From Burkholderia sp. USMB20 (lineage in GTDB: Bacteria > Pseudomonadota > Gammaproteobacteria > Burkholderiales > Burkholderiaceae), in assembly GCF_000949135.2 (NCBI RefSeq), contig NZ_JTAN02000001.1, positions 186,001 through 250,000 of the forward strand: a stretch of 64,000 bases of DNA. The letters are read 5' to 3'. The notes under the pieces are model-generated. The model ran no database searches, was not told the origin of the DNA, and saw nothing but the letters and a program-made list of their open reading frames with translations. Both the position numbers and the translations under genes were made by a program. Each line of letters begins with the position of its first letter. Within the stretch, counting starts at the first letter, position 1. Of this stretch, positions 35,869 through 44,591 are shown one piece after another.

Positions 35869-36156
35869 TTATTGCGGCGCCCGCCGCACTACGCCGAGCT
35901 TCAATCCCAGCATGCCGAATATACGGTTCATCGTCTGAACCGTCCCGTCGCTGCGGCCCTGCTCGATATCCTGAATCGTCTTTGTCGACACACCGGCGAG
36001 CTTCGCCATTTCGGCGCTCGTCAGCCGCATCGTCTGCTTCAGATGACGCACGGATTCGCGCAGCGACCACTCGGGATGCGCGAGAACGTCCTCGATCGCT
36101 TGCCGGCGCAACGCGAGCTGATCGGGAAGCGACATCGCGTTATAGCGTTTGTCCAT
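35869..36156 (-). CDS. XRE-family helix-turn-helix protein, orphan antitoxin-like
   Basis: The 95-residue protein has an N-terminal helical part (MDKRYNAMSLPDQLALRRQA) and a Cro/C1-type domain near residues 40-90: MRLTSAEMAKLAGVSTKTIQ, DIEQGRSDGTVQTMNRIFGM. It resembles HipB/HigA-like regulators of toxin-antitoxin loci. No toxin gene lies next to it: downstream is the convergent oxidase operon and upstream a YqaE gene. The ATG at 36156 follows GAGGGC. Confidence 0.8.
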   Translation of the reverse strand: MDKRYNAMSLPDQLALRRQAIEDVLAHPEWSLRESVRHLKQTMRLTSAEMAKLAGVSTKTIQDIEQGRSDGTVQTMNRIFGMLGLKLGVVRRAPQ

Positions 36157-36326
36157 CGTGTCGCCCTCGCCTAGCGCAGTGCATCCATCGTGCAGGAAGC
36201 GTTCATTTCAGCAGAAATCTATACAAATCATGCCGTTCATCGTAGCTGAATTATATAAATTTCTACCGAAATAGGAATCGAGCCCCTTGAACTCCGGAAG
36301 CAGCGGTCGAGGGAAACTGCCGCCGC

Positions 36327-36521
36327 TTACCGCCGCTCGCGCAGCGCCGCCTCGATCTTGCGATCGGTCTTGTACTGGCTCAGCGCATACACCGACCAGA
36401 TCGCGGCCGGCAGCCAGCCGATGATCGTGAGCTGCAGGATCAGGCAGATCACGCCGGCGATCGGGCGGCCGATCGTGAAAAACTGGAACCACGGCAGCAA
36501 GAGGGCAAGCAGCAGACGCAT
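36327..36521 (-). CDS. YqaE/Pmp3-family small membrane protein
   Basis: The 64-residue protein has two hydrophobic helices (MRLLLALLLPWFQFFTIGRP, then GVICLILQLTIIGWLPAAIW) and a basic tail (YKTDRKIEAALRERR). The pattern fits the YqaE/Pmp3 family of stress-associated membrane-potential proteins. The ribosome site (AAAGGAAAT) precedes the ATG at 36521. It stands alone between the HTH gene and the terminator of the ABC operon. Confidence 0.85.
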   Translation of the reverse strand: MRLLLALLLPWFQFFTIGRPIAGVICLILQLTIIGWLPAAIWSVYALSQYKTDRKIEAALRERR

Positions 36522-36672
36522 CGGATTTCCTTTTCGCATCGTTGAAGAACAGCGTACGCGGCCAATATGGCGCGTGACGCCCCCCATTTCAAGCCGGCGC
36601 GCGCCCGGCACGCAGCCGACGCCCCGCGCCGGAACGCCCGCACCGCCCTCGCCTTCTTCACCCGCCGGCCGT

Positions 36673-36703
36673 AAAAAAACGGCCCTCGCATCGCGCGAGA
36701 GCC
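36673..36703 (-). terminator. Rho-independent terminator of the ABC transporter operon
   Basis: Read on the minus strand, GGC(T)CTCGC and GCGAG(G)GCC arms are followed by seven T residues. It lies about 100 bases after the TIGR00725 stop at 36805. Confidence 0.8.
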
Positions 36704-36804
36704 GTATCGGAATCGCTGGAGAAGGTACCGCGCCGCGCCCGGAACGTGTGCCGCATGCCGATCCGCACGCGCGTCTGCGTGTTCCCGTCAGCCGGGATGC
36801 CGAC

Positions 36805-37371
36805 CTACGCCGAACCGGACAGCCATCGCGCAACCTGCGCGACGAGCGGATCCGCTTCGTCGAAACGCTCGACGCCCGCTACCTGCGGCGCATCGCAGAT
36901 CGCGAACACCGGCTTGCCCCATTGCAGCCCCAGCGCGATTTCGGACAGCGTGCCGAGACCGCCGCCGACCGCGATCAGGCACAGCGACGCGCGTGCGATC
37001 AGCGCATTGCGCGTGATGCCGAGCCCGGTCGGCAGCGCGACCGACAGGTACGGATTCGCGTCCCGCGCATCGTCCTCGGGCAGCAGCCCGATCGCGCATC
37101 CGCCCGCGGCCCGCGCGCCGCGCGCCGCGGCCTCCATCACGCCCTGCTTGCCGCCGCCGACGATCGCGATGCCCGTCGCCGCGATCGCGTGCGCGATCCG
37201 CTCGGCGACGGCGAGCTGCGCGTCGGTCGCGTCGCGCGGCCCGATCACGCCGACCGGCATCCGGTGCCGGCGTGCGCCGCGCTGTCGCTGCGCGAGCTGC
37301 GCCAGCGCGGCGCGCGTGTCGTCCGACCATTCAATGACGTCGTTGCCGTGCAAGTCCTTCCCCCAGTGCAA
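36805..37371 (-). CDS. TIGR00725/LOG-like nucleotide-binding protein
   Basis: The 188-residue Rossmann-type protein has VGVIGPRDATDAQLAVAERI, IVGGGKQGVMEAAARGA and GGGLGTLSEIALGLQWGKPV, the signature of the TIGR00725 and lysine-decarboxylase-like (LOG) superfamily. It overlaps the permease gene by 41 bases and is the last gene of the ABC operon. A nucleotide-related role is inferred from the family. An internal Met at residue 38 would be an alternative start. Confidence 0.82.
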   Translation of the reverse strand: MHWGKDLHGNDVIEWSDDTRAALAQLAQRQRGARRHRMPVGVIGPRDATDAQLAVAERIAHAIAATGIAIVGGGKQGVMEAAARGARAAGGCAIGLLPEDDARDANPYLSVALPTGLGITRNALIARASLCLIAVGGGLGTLSEIALGLQWGKPVFAICDAPQVAGVERFDEADPLVAQVARWLSGSA

Positions 37372-38161
37372 GAACGCAGGTGCAAAGCGCCGTCAGCACG
37401 ATCGACAGTACGGCGGCCTGCGAGAAATCGGTCTGTCCGTCGGACAGCTTCAGGTACATCAGCAGCGGCAGGATGTTGACCTGCGTGCCGGCCAGCGCGA
37501 GCGCCGTGCCGTACGTGCCGAGCGCGATCGCACCGACGAGGCACCACGCCGACGCGATCGACGGCCACAGCTCGCGCCACGCGACGTCTAACCACGCGCG
37601 CCACGGCCGGGCGCCGAGCGTCAGCGCCGCCTCGAGCGGCCGCCGGTCGAGATTCGCGAGCGCCGGGTAGAGCATCAGCGCGACGCGCGGGATCAGGTAG
37701 TACGCGTAGGCGAACGCGAGCCCCGGCATCGTGTAGATCGCGCCGCCGACCACGGTCGGGTCCGCGCCGAGCGACGCCAGCAGCATCGTCACGAAGCCGG
37801 CGCGGCCGAACACGAGGATGAAGCCGTACGCGATCACGAGGCCGGAGAAGGCGAGCGGCACGCCGAGCAGCGCGAGCGACCAGCGGCGCCGCGCCGGCGA
37901 CTGCCCAGCCAGCACGAACGCGACCGGCACGCCGACGGCGACCGACAGCGTGCCGGCGCCGAGCGCGAGCGCCAGCGAACGCACGATCGCGTCGGCCACG
38001 AGCGGATCGCCGAACACCGCGGCGAACGCACGACCGCCGCCGTCGAACGCGGCGCCGACGAGCGCGGCGAGCGGCAGCACGAAGCACACCGCGAACAGCC
38101 CGGCCGCCGGCACCGCGCCGTAGCGGCGCAGGACGCCGCGCTGCATGGACGAAACCCGCAT
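37331..38161 (-). CDS. ABC transporter permease (binding-protein-dependent)
   Basis: The 276-residue protein has six membrane helices and an EAA-type loop (LEAALTLGARPWRAWLDVAW) that contacts the ATPase. It pairs with the permease at 40335 to form the channel. The start at 38161 follows AAGGGG; MQRGVLRRY five codons later is the alternative. It begins 10 bases after the binding-protein stop. Confidence 0.88.
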   Translation of the reverse strand: MRVSSMQRGVLRRYGAVPAAGLFAVCFVLPLAALVGAAFDGGGRAFAAVFGDPLVADAIVRSLALALGAGTLSVAVGVPVAFVLAGQSPARRRWSLALLGVPLAFSGLVIAYGFILVFGRAGFVTMLLASLGADPTVVGGAIYTMPGLAFAYAYYLIPRVALMLYPALANLDRRPLEAALTLGARPWRAWLDVAWRELWPSIASAWCLVGAIALGTYGTALALAGTQVNILPLLMYLKLSDGQTDFSQAAVLSIVLTALCTCVLALGEGLARQRRH

Positions 38162-38171
38162 CGCGCGCCCC

Positions 38172-39260
38172 TTACTTGCCGAGCGTGGCCTGCGACCAGA
38201 GCTGGTCGACTTCGGCCTTGTGCGCCGCGGCCTTCGCGACGTCGAGCGGACGCACCTGCGGCGCGTTCGGCAGCTTCGCGGCGACATCCTGCGCGACCGG
38301 CGTGCCGGGCACGGCCGGACGCACGAAGCCCTGCGCGAACAGCCCCTGCCCGACGTCGCTCATCACGAGGTTGAGCCACAACTGCGCGGCGGCCGGATTC
38401 GGGCCGTTCTTCACGAGACTCATCGCGTACGGCGCCGACACGCTGCCGTCCTGCGGGATCACGACTTCGGCCGCGTCACCCATGCCGTCCGCGTACTTGG
38501 CCTTGAGCCCGTCGTTCTCGTAGCCGATCAGGACCGGAATCTCGCCCTTGACGAATTTCGCGTACGGCGTCGTCCCCTCGACGCGCAGCACGTTGCCCGC
38601 CCGCTTCAGCTTGCCGAAGAAATCCGCGCCCGGCTTCGGGTTGTCGACGCTGCCGCCGTTCGCATAGGCGGCGGCGAACACGGCGACCTGCCCCTGCCCG
38701 GTCGAGCGCGGATCGAGATAGACGACCGCATTGCGATATTCGGGCTTCAGCAGGTCCGACCAGCGCTGCGGCACGTTCTTCACGAGCTTCTTGTTGACGA
38801 GCAGCGCGATGTTCAGCGAATGCACCGCGAACCAGCGGCCGTCGGCCGCGCGGAATACCGTGGGCAGCTTGTCGAAATTGACCGGCTTGAACGGCGCGAC
38901 GACGTCCTTGGCCGTCGCATCGAGCGCCGATGCCGCGAAGTAGTACGCTGTGTCGGCCTGCGGGCGGCGTCGCGACTTGTCGAGCGCGACGACCGTCGCG
39001 GCCGAGCCGATGTCGTTGTACGTGATCTCGACCTTCGGGTAGCGCTTGCGGAATTCGGCGAACAGCGACTTCCAGTTCGCCCATTCCGGGCCCGTGTCGA
39101 ACGACACGACGAGCCCTTCGTCGGCGGCCTTCTCGTACAGCGCGTCCTCGCCGGGATACAGCGGCGCGGCATGGGCCAGCGCGGGCGCGAGGGTCGCGAA
39201 CGCGCAGAGCGCCAGCAGGCGGCGGCGCGTCGCATGAAGGAAGTGGCGGCGTGCAGACAT
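38172..39260 (-). CDS. ABC transporter periplasmic substrate-binding protein
   Basis: The 362-residue family-1 type binding protein has an export signal (RRRLLALCAFATLAPALAHA) and a mature start APLYPGEDALYEKAADEGLV. The fold resembles Fe(III), polyamine and 2-aminoethylphosphonate binders: ITYNDIGSAATVVALDKSR, DLLKPEYRNAVVYLDPRSTG, VLIGYENDGLKAKY. The ligand cannot be fixed; an organic phosphonate or similar anion is one option. Confidence 0.87.
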   Translation of the reverse strand: MSARRHFLHATRRRLLALCAFATLAPALAHAAPLYPGEDALYEKAADEGLVVSFDTGPEWANWKSLFAEFRKRYPKVEITYNDIGSAATVVALDKSRRRPQADTAYYFAASALDATAKDVVAPFKPVNFDKLPTVFRAADGRWFAVHSLNIALLVNKKLVKNVPQRWSDLLKPEYRNAVVYLDPRSTGQGQVAVFAAAYANGGSVDNPKPGADFFGKLKRAGNVLRVEGTTPYAKFVKGEIPVLIGYENDGLKAKYADGMGDAAEVVIPQDGSVSAPYAMSLVKNGPNPAAAQLWLNLVMSDVGQGLFAQGFVRPAVPGTPVAQDVAAKLPNAPQVRPLDVAKAAAHKAEVDQLWSQATLGK

Positions 39261-39295
39261 CGTGATTCTCCGTTGAATGAATGGGTCGCCCGCGC

Positions 39296-40327
39296 TCACG
39301 CGGCGGGCAGCACGAGCAGATGGCGCGGCTCGATCGACACGCAGCGCGCCGGCAGCTCGCGCCCTTCGCCGAGCAGTGCGTCGGTCGCGCCGGCCGGTAC
39401 GAAGTCGAAACGCTGGGTCGCGCCGAAGTAGCGCACCTCGCCGACCCGGCCGTCGATGCGGTTCGCGACGGACTCGGGCGGATCGGGCTGCAGGTGTTCC
39501 GGCCGGATCAGCACCTCGACCGGGTCGCCCGGCCGGTGCGCACCCGTATCCGCGCGCAGCGTCGTGAACCGCACGTCGACCGCGCCATGCGCGAGCACGC
39601 GGCCGCGCAGCAGCGTCGAATGGCCGACGAAACGCGCGACCTGCGCGGTCGCCGGACGCTCGTACAGGTCGCGCGGGGTGCCGGCCTGCAGCATGCGTCC
39701 GCCGTCGACGATCGCCACGCGATCGGCCATGCTGAGCGCTTCGTCCTGGTCGTGCGTGACGAGCAGCGTCGTCGCGCCGCATGCGCGCTGCAGCGCGCGG
39801 ATCTCGTCGCGCAGCTGGTGGCGAATGCCGGCGTCGAGCGCCGCGAGCGGCTCGTCGAGCAGCAGCAGCTTCGGTTCGATCACGAGCGCGCGAGCCAGCG
39901 CGACGCGCTGCTGCTGCCCGCCGGACAGCAGCGCCGTGCTGCGTCCGGCCTGCGCGGCGAGGCCGACGCATTCGAGCATCTCGAGCGCGCGGCGGCGGCG
40001 CGGCGCCGCGGCCATGCCGCGCATCTTCAGGCCATAGGCGACGTTGTCGACGACCGACAGGTTCGGAAACAGCGCGTAGTGCTGGAACACCATCCCGACC
40101 TCGCGCTGCCACACCGGCACGCCGGCCATGTCGCGGCCGCCGATCGCGATACGGCCGCCGTACCCGTCGAGCAGGCCGGCGGCGAGGCGCAGCAGCGTCG
40201 ATTTGCCGGAGCCGCTGCGGCCCATCACGGCGAGCAGTTCGCCCTGGGCCGCGGACAGCGTGACCGCGTCGACGCCGTGACGGGCGCCCGGATACTGGAA
40301 GCTGACGTTTTCGAAATCGAGACTCAT
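39296..40327 (-). CDS. ABC transporter ATP-binding protein
   Basis: The 343-residue ATPase has Walker A GRSGSGKST near residue 36, Q-loop VGMVFQHYALFPN, signature LSGGQQQR, Walker B LLLLDEPL and the switch His in VTHDQDEALSMADR. A TOBE-type C-terminal extension (VEVLIRPEHLQPDPPE) follows, typical of importers for iron, polyamines, phosphonates or sulfate. It sits between the permease and binding-protein genes. Confidence 0.94.
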   Translation of the reverse strand: MSLDFENVSFQYPGARHGVDAVTLSAAQGELLAVMGRSGSGKSTLLRLAAGLLDGYGGRIAIGGRDMAGVPVWQREVGMVFQHYALFPNLSVVDNVAYGLKMRGMAAAPRRRRALEMLECVGLAAQAGRSTALLSGGQQQRVALARALVIEPKLLLLDEPLAALDAGIRHQLRDEIRALQRACGATTLLVTHDQDEALSMADRVAIVDGGRMLQAGTPRDLYERPATAQVARFVGHSTLLRGRVLAHGAVDVRFTTLRADTGAHRPGDPVEVLIRPEHLQPDPPESVANRIDGRVGEVRYFGATQRFDFVPAGATDALLGEGRELPARCVSIEPRHLLVLPAA

Positions 40328-40334
40328 GACGGTT

Positions 40335-41186
40335 TCACTTCAGGCGTTGCACGGTGAGGACGGAGGCGAGCGTCGCGAGCACGGCAAGGACGAGCAGCAC
40401 GACGGTGGCCGCGCAGGCCATCCCGGACGCGCCGTAGAACGCCTGCAGCAGCACGATCGGATAGTTGCGGTAACGGAAGCCCGCGATCAGGTTCGAGATC
40501 TGGAATTCGCCGATCGAAAGCGCGGCGACCATCACGAGGCCGGAAAACAGGCTGTGCCGCAGGTTCGGCAGCACGACCGTGAAGAACTGGCGCAGCGGCG
40601 TCGCACCGAGCGTCGCCGCACACGCCTCGAGATGCGCGAGCCCCAGGTGGCGCAGGTCGCTCAGCAGCGTCTGCAGCAGGTACGGCAGCGTCAGCACCGC
40701 GTGCGCGGCGATCATCAGCGGCAGCGTGCCGAGCCACGGCAGCGCATCGCCGCTGAAGATCGCGATGTAGCCGAACCCGAGTGTCAGCGCCGGCACCGCG
40801 ATCGGCATCAGCATCACGATGCGCGCCGCGAAGCCGCGGCCGGCCAGTGCGCGGTGATGCAGCGCATAGGCGAGCGGCAGCGCCAGCACGGCATTGATCG
40901 CGCAGCAGGCGAGCGCGACGACGAGGCTCGTGCCGAATGCGCGGGTGAAGCTGCGATTCGCGGCCAGGTCCGCGAACCAGTGCGACGTGATGCCGGTCGG
41001 CAGCAGCGTGTTCGTCCACGACTGGCCGACCGAGCCGATCAGCAGCAGCACGATCGGCAACGCGAGGTACAGCCCGAAGACCGCGACGAGCGCCTGCAGC
41101 AGCAGGCGTCCCGCGATCGCGCGCGGCCGTTTGTTACGACGAATCGGAATAGCTTCGGCAAGGGCCGGAGCGGCTGGCGGATGCAT
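40335..41186 (-). CDS. ABC transporter permease, first gene of the operon
   Basis: The 283-residue protein has six membrane helices and the EAA loop LEACAATLGATPLRQFFTVV. The segment WTNTLLPTGITSHWFADL after helix 1 resembles permeases annotated for 2-aminoethylphosphonate. Its stop is 7 bases before the ATPase start. The operon is divergent from a LysR gene, the probable regulator. Confidence 0.88.
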   Translation of the reverse strand: MHPPAAPALAEAIPIRRNKRPRAIAGRLLLQALVAVFGLYLALPIVLLLIGSVGQSWTNTLLPTGITSHWFADLAANRSFTRAFGTSLVVALACCAINAVLALPLAYALHHRALAGRGFAARIVMLMPIAVPALTLGFGYIAIFSGDALPWLGTLPLMIAAHAVLTLPYLLQTLLSDLRHLGLAHLEACAATLGATPLRQFFTVVLPNLRHSLFSGLVMVAALSIGEFQISNLIAGFRYRNYPIVLLQAFYGASGMACAATVVLLVLAVLATLASVLTVQRLK

Positions 41187-41348
41187 GGCGAATCTCGCTG
41201 ACGGACACGGAACGAGTCACGCAACGCCCGCCGGGCAGGGCCGGCACGCGTTGTCATGACGGCCGCAGTGTGCGGATCCGACATGGCATCGTCATGAAAA
41301 AAACGTACAACGCCCGCATCGATCTGTGCGCGCAAGGAATAGTTCGCC

Positions 41349-42245
41349 GTGAAGCACCTGTTTCCCAACGTCGCGGAGCTGCACGCGTTCGCGACTTCCG
41401 TGAAGTACCTGAACTTCTCGTATGCGGCGCGCGAGCTGGGCCTGACGCCGAGCGCGGTCAGCCGGCAGATCGCGAATCTCGAGACGCTGTTCGGGGTGAA
41501 GCTGTTCGTGCGCGAGGGGCGCAATCTCGCGCTCACGCGGGCCGGGCAGGTTTATCACGCACGCGTGATCGGCCCGCTGCGCGAGATCGGCAACGCGTCG
41601 ATCGAATTGCTGAGCGCGCGCGAGGACAGCGACCTGCTGACGATCGCAAGCGTGCCGACCTTCACGACGAAGTGGCTGGTGCCGCGCCTCGCGCGCTTTC
41701 TGGCCGGCGCGCCGGACGTCACGCTGAGTTTTCGCCGCCATCTCGCGCACGGCGACGTGTTTCCGTTCGGACTCGACGCGGCGATACGCTATGGCGACGG
41801 CGCATGGGAAGGCGTCCGCTGCGATTACCTGGACGGCCGCACGTTCGTGCCGGTCTGTTCCCGCGAATTCGCGGCGCGACATGCGCTGCGCACGCCCGCC
41901 GACACGGCCGCCGCGCCGCGGCTCGTGCACGAGCAGGCGGAAATCGCGTGGTCCCTCTGGGCGGAGCGCCATCGCGTCGCCCGGATGAACGCGCTGGCCG
42001 GGCCGCGCTTCGAACAGTATTCGGTGCTGATCCAGGCCGCGCAAGCCGGGCTCGGGCTCGCGCTCGTGCCGCGCTTCCTGATCGTCGACACGCTCGCGAG
42101 CGGCGCGCTCGTCGAACCGTTCGACGCGCCCGTCGACGTCGATGCGCAGGGGCACTACCTGTGCTATGCGCCGGAGCGCCTGGAGACGAGCGCCGCGTTG
42201 CGGCGCTTCAGGGAATGGATCCTCGGCGCATGCGCGGAGCGCTGA
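41349..42245 (+). CDS. LysR-family transcriptional regulator
   Basis: The 298-residue protein has an N-terminal HTH (NFSYAARELGLTPSAVSRQI, then ETLFGVKLFVREGRN) and a substrate-binding domain of the GcvA-like group (DVFPFGLDAAIRYGDGAWEG, SVLIQAAQAGLGLALVPRFL). It is divergent from the ABC operon, the standard arrangement for control. Downstream it converges on the phosphatase gene across two hairpins. Confidence 0.9.
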   Translation: MKHLFPNVAELHAFATSVKYLNFSYAARELGLTPSAVSRQIANLETLFGVKLFVREGRNLALTRAGQVYHARVIGPLREIGNASIELLSAREDSDLLTIASVPTFTTKWLVPRLARFLAGAPDVTLSFRRHLAHGDVFPFGLDAAIRYGDGAWEGVRCDYLDGRTFVPVCSREFAARHALRTPADTAAAPRLVHEQAEIAWSLWAERHRVARMNALAGPRFEQYSVLIQAAQAGLGLALVPRFLIVDTLASGALVEPFDAPVDVDAQGHYLCYAPERLETSAALRRFREWILGACAER

Positions 42246-42310
42246 GCGTGCCCGGCATGGCCGGGCACGCCCGGACGGCACGGCGGCGCCGGTAACACGG
42301 CGCCGTGCCG
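42246..42310. terminator. Two GC hairpins between convergent genes
   Basis: The first has perfect arms GCGTGCCCGGC and GCCGGGCACGC with an ATG loop (42246-42270). The second (about 42276-42310) pairs CGGCACGGC with GCCGTGCCG through a bulged stem. They separate the LysR stop from the phosphatase stop. No T-run is present. Confidence 0.5.
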
Positions 42311-42324
42311 CCCGTCCCGTTGCG

Positions 42325-44001
42325 TCAGTGGTCGATGCCGAGCCCCGGCAGCACGTGCGTGTTCTCGGCCACGACCGCGTGCAGCAGCTTCGGTTCGGCG
42401 CCGAGCAGCCCGAGGATCGTCGGCGCGACCTGCTTCGTGCCGACCACATCGCTCACGGTACGCGCACGATGGAGGCCCGGGTACGACACGAGCAGGCCGA
42501 GGTGGCTGTCGTCCGGCGCGTTGCCGCCGTGTTCCTCGTCCTTCTTCGTGCTCGACGTGTAGATCACGCCCGGATTCGGCTGGACGATGATGTCCGGCGT
42601 GCGGCCGTTGGCCGGATCGCCGAACCGGTCGGCCAGCGCCGCGCCGTACAGGATGGATGCCTGCGGGCCGTCGGCGCAGATCCCCGGCGCGTTGCAGCCG
42701 AGGTTCGCCTTCAGCGTCTGTACCACGGCCGTGCGCTGGCTGCGGTCGCGCAGCCAGATCAGGCCGACGTCGTCGGTCTGCACGAAGCCCGTGCCGACCA
42801 GGCCCGAGCCGTCGTTCAGGTTGCCCGTCGTCGTGTTGTTCTGGCCGAAGTTGCCGTTCGGGTCGACGTAGTTGTTCGCTTCGAGCAGCTTCGTCAGCGT
42901 GTCGCCGTTCTTCACGAGCTTCGTGTGATCGGTCGGCGACTGGCCGTGCTTCGCCGTGACGATCACGGCCGTCGACGTGTACAGGTTGCGCTGCTTCAGC
43001 TCGGCGACGATGCGGCCGATCGAGTTGTCGACGTACGTGATCGCGTTCGCGACCTGGCCGTTCGGCGTGAAGTTCGCGTCGAGGTAGCCGCCGCCCTTCG
43101 CGACCGGCGCCTTCTGCGCGACGCTGAGCGTCTGGAAGTTGGCGCCGAACAGCGTCGGCACCGGCGCGTTTTTCGTGCCCGTCGAATCGCGGCCGTCGAT
43201 CTGGTTGACCAGCGCCTGCACGTGCAGGTTGTCGAAGCGCGCCGTGTGCGAATAGACGTCGGTGTAGGCGGTGTTCGTCGCCGGGTCGATCGAGTTGATC
43301 TCGGTGCGCATCAGATCGTCGACGCCGGTGCCCGACGGGCCGTTCAGCCAGTCGTAGCCCCACGCGTGCTTGTCCGCCCACGCGGTGTAGGCGTTCGGCA
43401 CGCCGGCCTTGACGGCCTCGAACACCGTGTTGGTCTTCACGTAGTTGTGCGGATAGACCGGCACGCACTGGCCGTCGACCTTCGCATGCGGAATCGCCTG
43501 CGGATTGAATGCGCCGCCGCCGTCGAGATGCACGAGCGCGCCGCCGTTGAACGCATCGATGCCGGTCGTCTCGTCGAACACGACGTTCCAGCCCTGCTGG
43601 CCCGAGCAGGTCGTGTCGCTCGGCGCGTACAGGTTGCGGTCGTACGACACGTCGTAGAACAGGCCGGCCGTCTTCGGCGAGCCGCCCGTCACGAGCGCGG
43701 CGAGCCCCGGGAACGAGTCCGACAGGCCGGGCGTATAGGCGTTCGTGTACGTGACGCCGCTTTGTGCGAGCACGGCGAGGTTCGGACACGTGTTCGCGCC
43801 GATGCAGCGTGCGAGATCCTGCTCGTGCAGGCCGTCGACACTGATCAGCAGCACGTGCTTCACGACGCGCCGGCCGTGGCCGGCGTCATCGCCCTGGCTG
43901 TTGCCTTCCTGCTGCGCCGCGTAGGCGCCGGCGCTTGCGAGCGCCAGCGCGCCCGCCACCATCACCGCCATTTTTCGTTGCTTAGCGAACCTGGAAATCA
44001 T
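42325..44001 (-). CDS. Exported alkaline-phosphatase-superfamily (nucleotide pyrophosphatase-like) enzyme
   Basis: The 558-residue protein has a signal peptide (MAVMVAGALALASAGAYAA) and a phosphodiesterase-type core. Seen are VLLISVDGL with the metal-binding Asp, SDSFPGLAALVTGG with the nucleophile position, TAVIVTAKHGQSPTDH and DDSHLGLLVSYPG with later metal ligands. Two-metal hydrolysis of a phosphodiester, nucleotide or phosphonate in the periplasm is expected. The ATG at 44001 was chosen over the adjoining GTG because AGGTGGG precedes it. Confidence 0.88.
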   Translation of the reverse strand: MISRFAKQRKMAVMVAGALALASAGAYAAQQEGNSQGDDAGHGRRVVKHVLLISVDGLHEQDLARCIGANTCPNLAVLAQSGVTYTNAYTPGLSDSFPGLAALVTGGSPKTAGLFYDVSYDRNLYAPSDTTCSGQQGWNVVFDETTGIDAFNGGALVHLDGGGAFNPQAIPHAKVDGQCVPVYPHNYVKTNTVFEAVKAGVPNAYTAWADKHAWGYDWLNGPSGTGVDDLMRTEINSIDPATNTAYTDVYSHTARFDNLHVQALVNQIDGRDSTGTKNAPVPTLFGANFQTLSVAQKAPVAKGGGYLDANFTPNGQVANAITYVDNSIGRIVAELKQRNLYTSTAVIVTAKHGQSPTDHTKLVKNGDTLTKLLEANNYVDPNGNFGQNNTTTGNLNDGSGLVGTGFVQTDDVGLIWLRDRSQRTAVVQTLKANLGCNAPGICADGPQASILYGAALADRFGDPANGRTPDIIVQPNPGVIYTSSTKKDEEHGGNAPDDSHLGLLVSYPGLHRARTVSDVVGTKQVAPTILGLLGAEPKLLHAVVAENTHVLPGLGIDH

Positions 44002-44304
44002 CACCCCACCTCATCGATTGACGTTGAACTGCGTGACCTGCCATCAGGCGCGCAAAATATCGCCGCGCCGTGGGGCGCGCGCGTGAAGCGGGGCTTTCTG
44101 TTTTCTGTCAAACGTAACCAATCGCAAGTGACACGACGCGGTCGCAAAAGAAAGCGACCCGGCGCACGCTGCGACGTGTGCGCGCGAGGTTCGCACCGGG
44201 TCGGTGCATCGGGCGCGCCGTCGCCCGCCGCGCGAATTTTTTTCACGCTTGGCGTATGACTATTGGCGTGTGATAAAGGGTTTTCCCTGACCCGGAGCAC
44301 GAGT
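44002..44304. other. 303-base divergent intergenic region
   Basis: No gene is supported. It contains the leader of the phosphatase gene, a direct repeat of TTGGCGT at 44049-44055 and 44063-44069, and the AGGGTTTTCCCT element just before the small plus-strand gene. Confidence 0.5.
44277..44288. promoter_or_regulatory. AGGGTTTTCCCT element, copy A
   Basis: Arms AGGG and CCCT surround TTTT, 16 bases before the start codon at 44305. The same 12 bases occur twice near 55062-55103 in front of another small gene. A shared regulator or a conserved promoter element is likely. Confidence 0.55.
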
Positions 44305-44526
44305 ATGTCGACCCTGGAAGCTCTCCGGTTCGTGCTGGACGATGCACGCACCCCCGAAATCATTCGCCACCACGTCGTCGACGCGCTGCAGTACGCGTTG
44401 CGCAACTACGGCCAGGTATTCACCGCGAAGGAAGTCGAATGGCTCACGCATTGGGACGATGCCCGCCTGCCGCTGGCCGCGAGGAAGGAACTGGACAAGC
44501 GCGAACCGGCGATCGAGGCGCGCTGA
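44305..44526 (+). CDS. Small conserved-looking protein of unknown function
   Basis: The 73-residue product MSTLEALRFVLDDARTPEII has helical, Leu/Glu/Arg-rich sequence (DALQYALRNYGQVFTAKEVE) and no membrane segment or known domain. CGGAG precedes the ATG at a good distance. It has the base composition of its neighbours. It shares an upstream AGGGTTTTCCCT element with the 51-residue gene at 54882 but no protein similarity. Confidence 0.65.
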   Translation: MSTLEALRFVLDDARTPEIIRHHVVDALQYALRNYGQVFTAKEVEWLTHWDDARLPLAARKELDKREPAIEAR

Positions 44527-44591
44527 CGGGACGCGCGCCGCCGCGCCCGATTGCCGATCGGACGCGGCGGCGGCGGATGATGGCGTAACGC

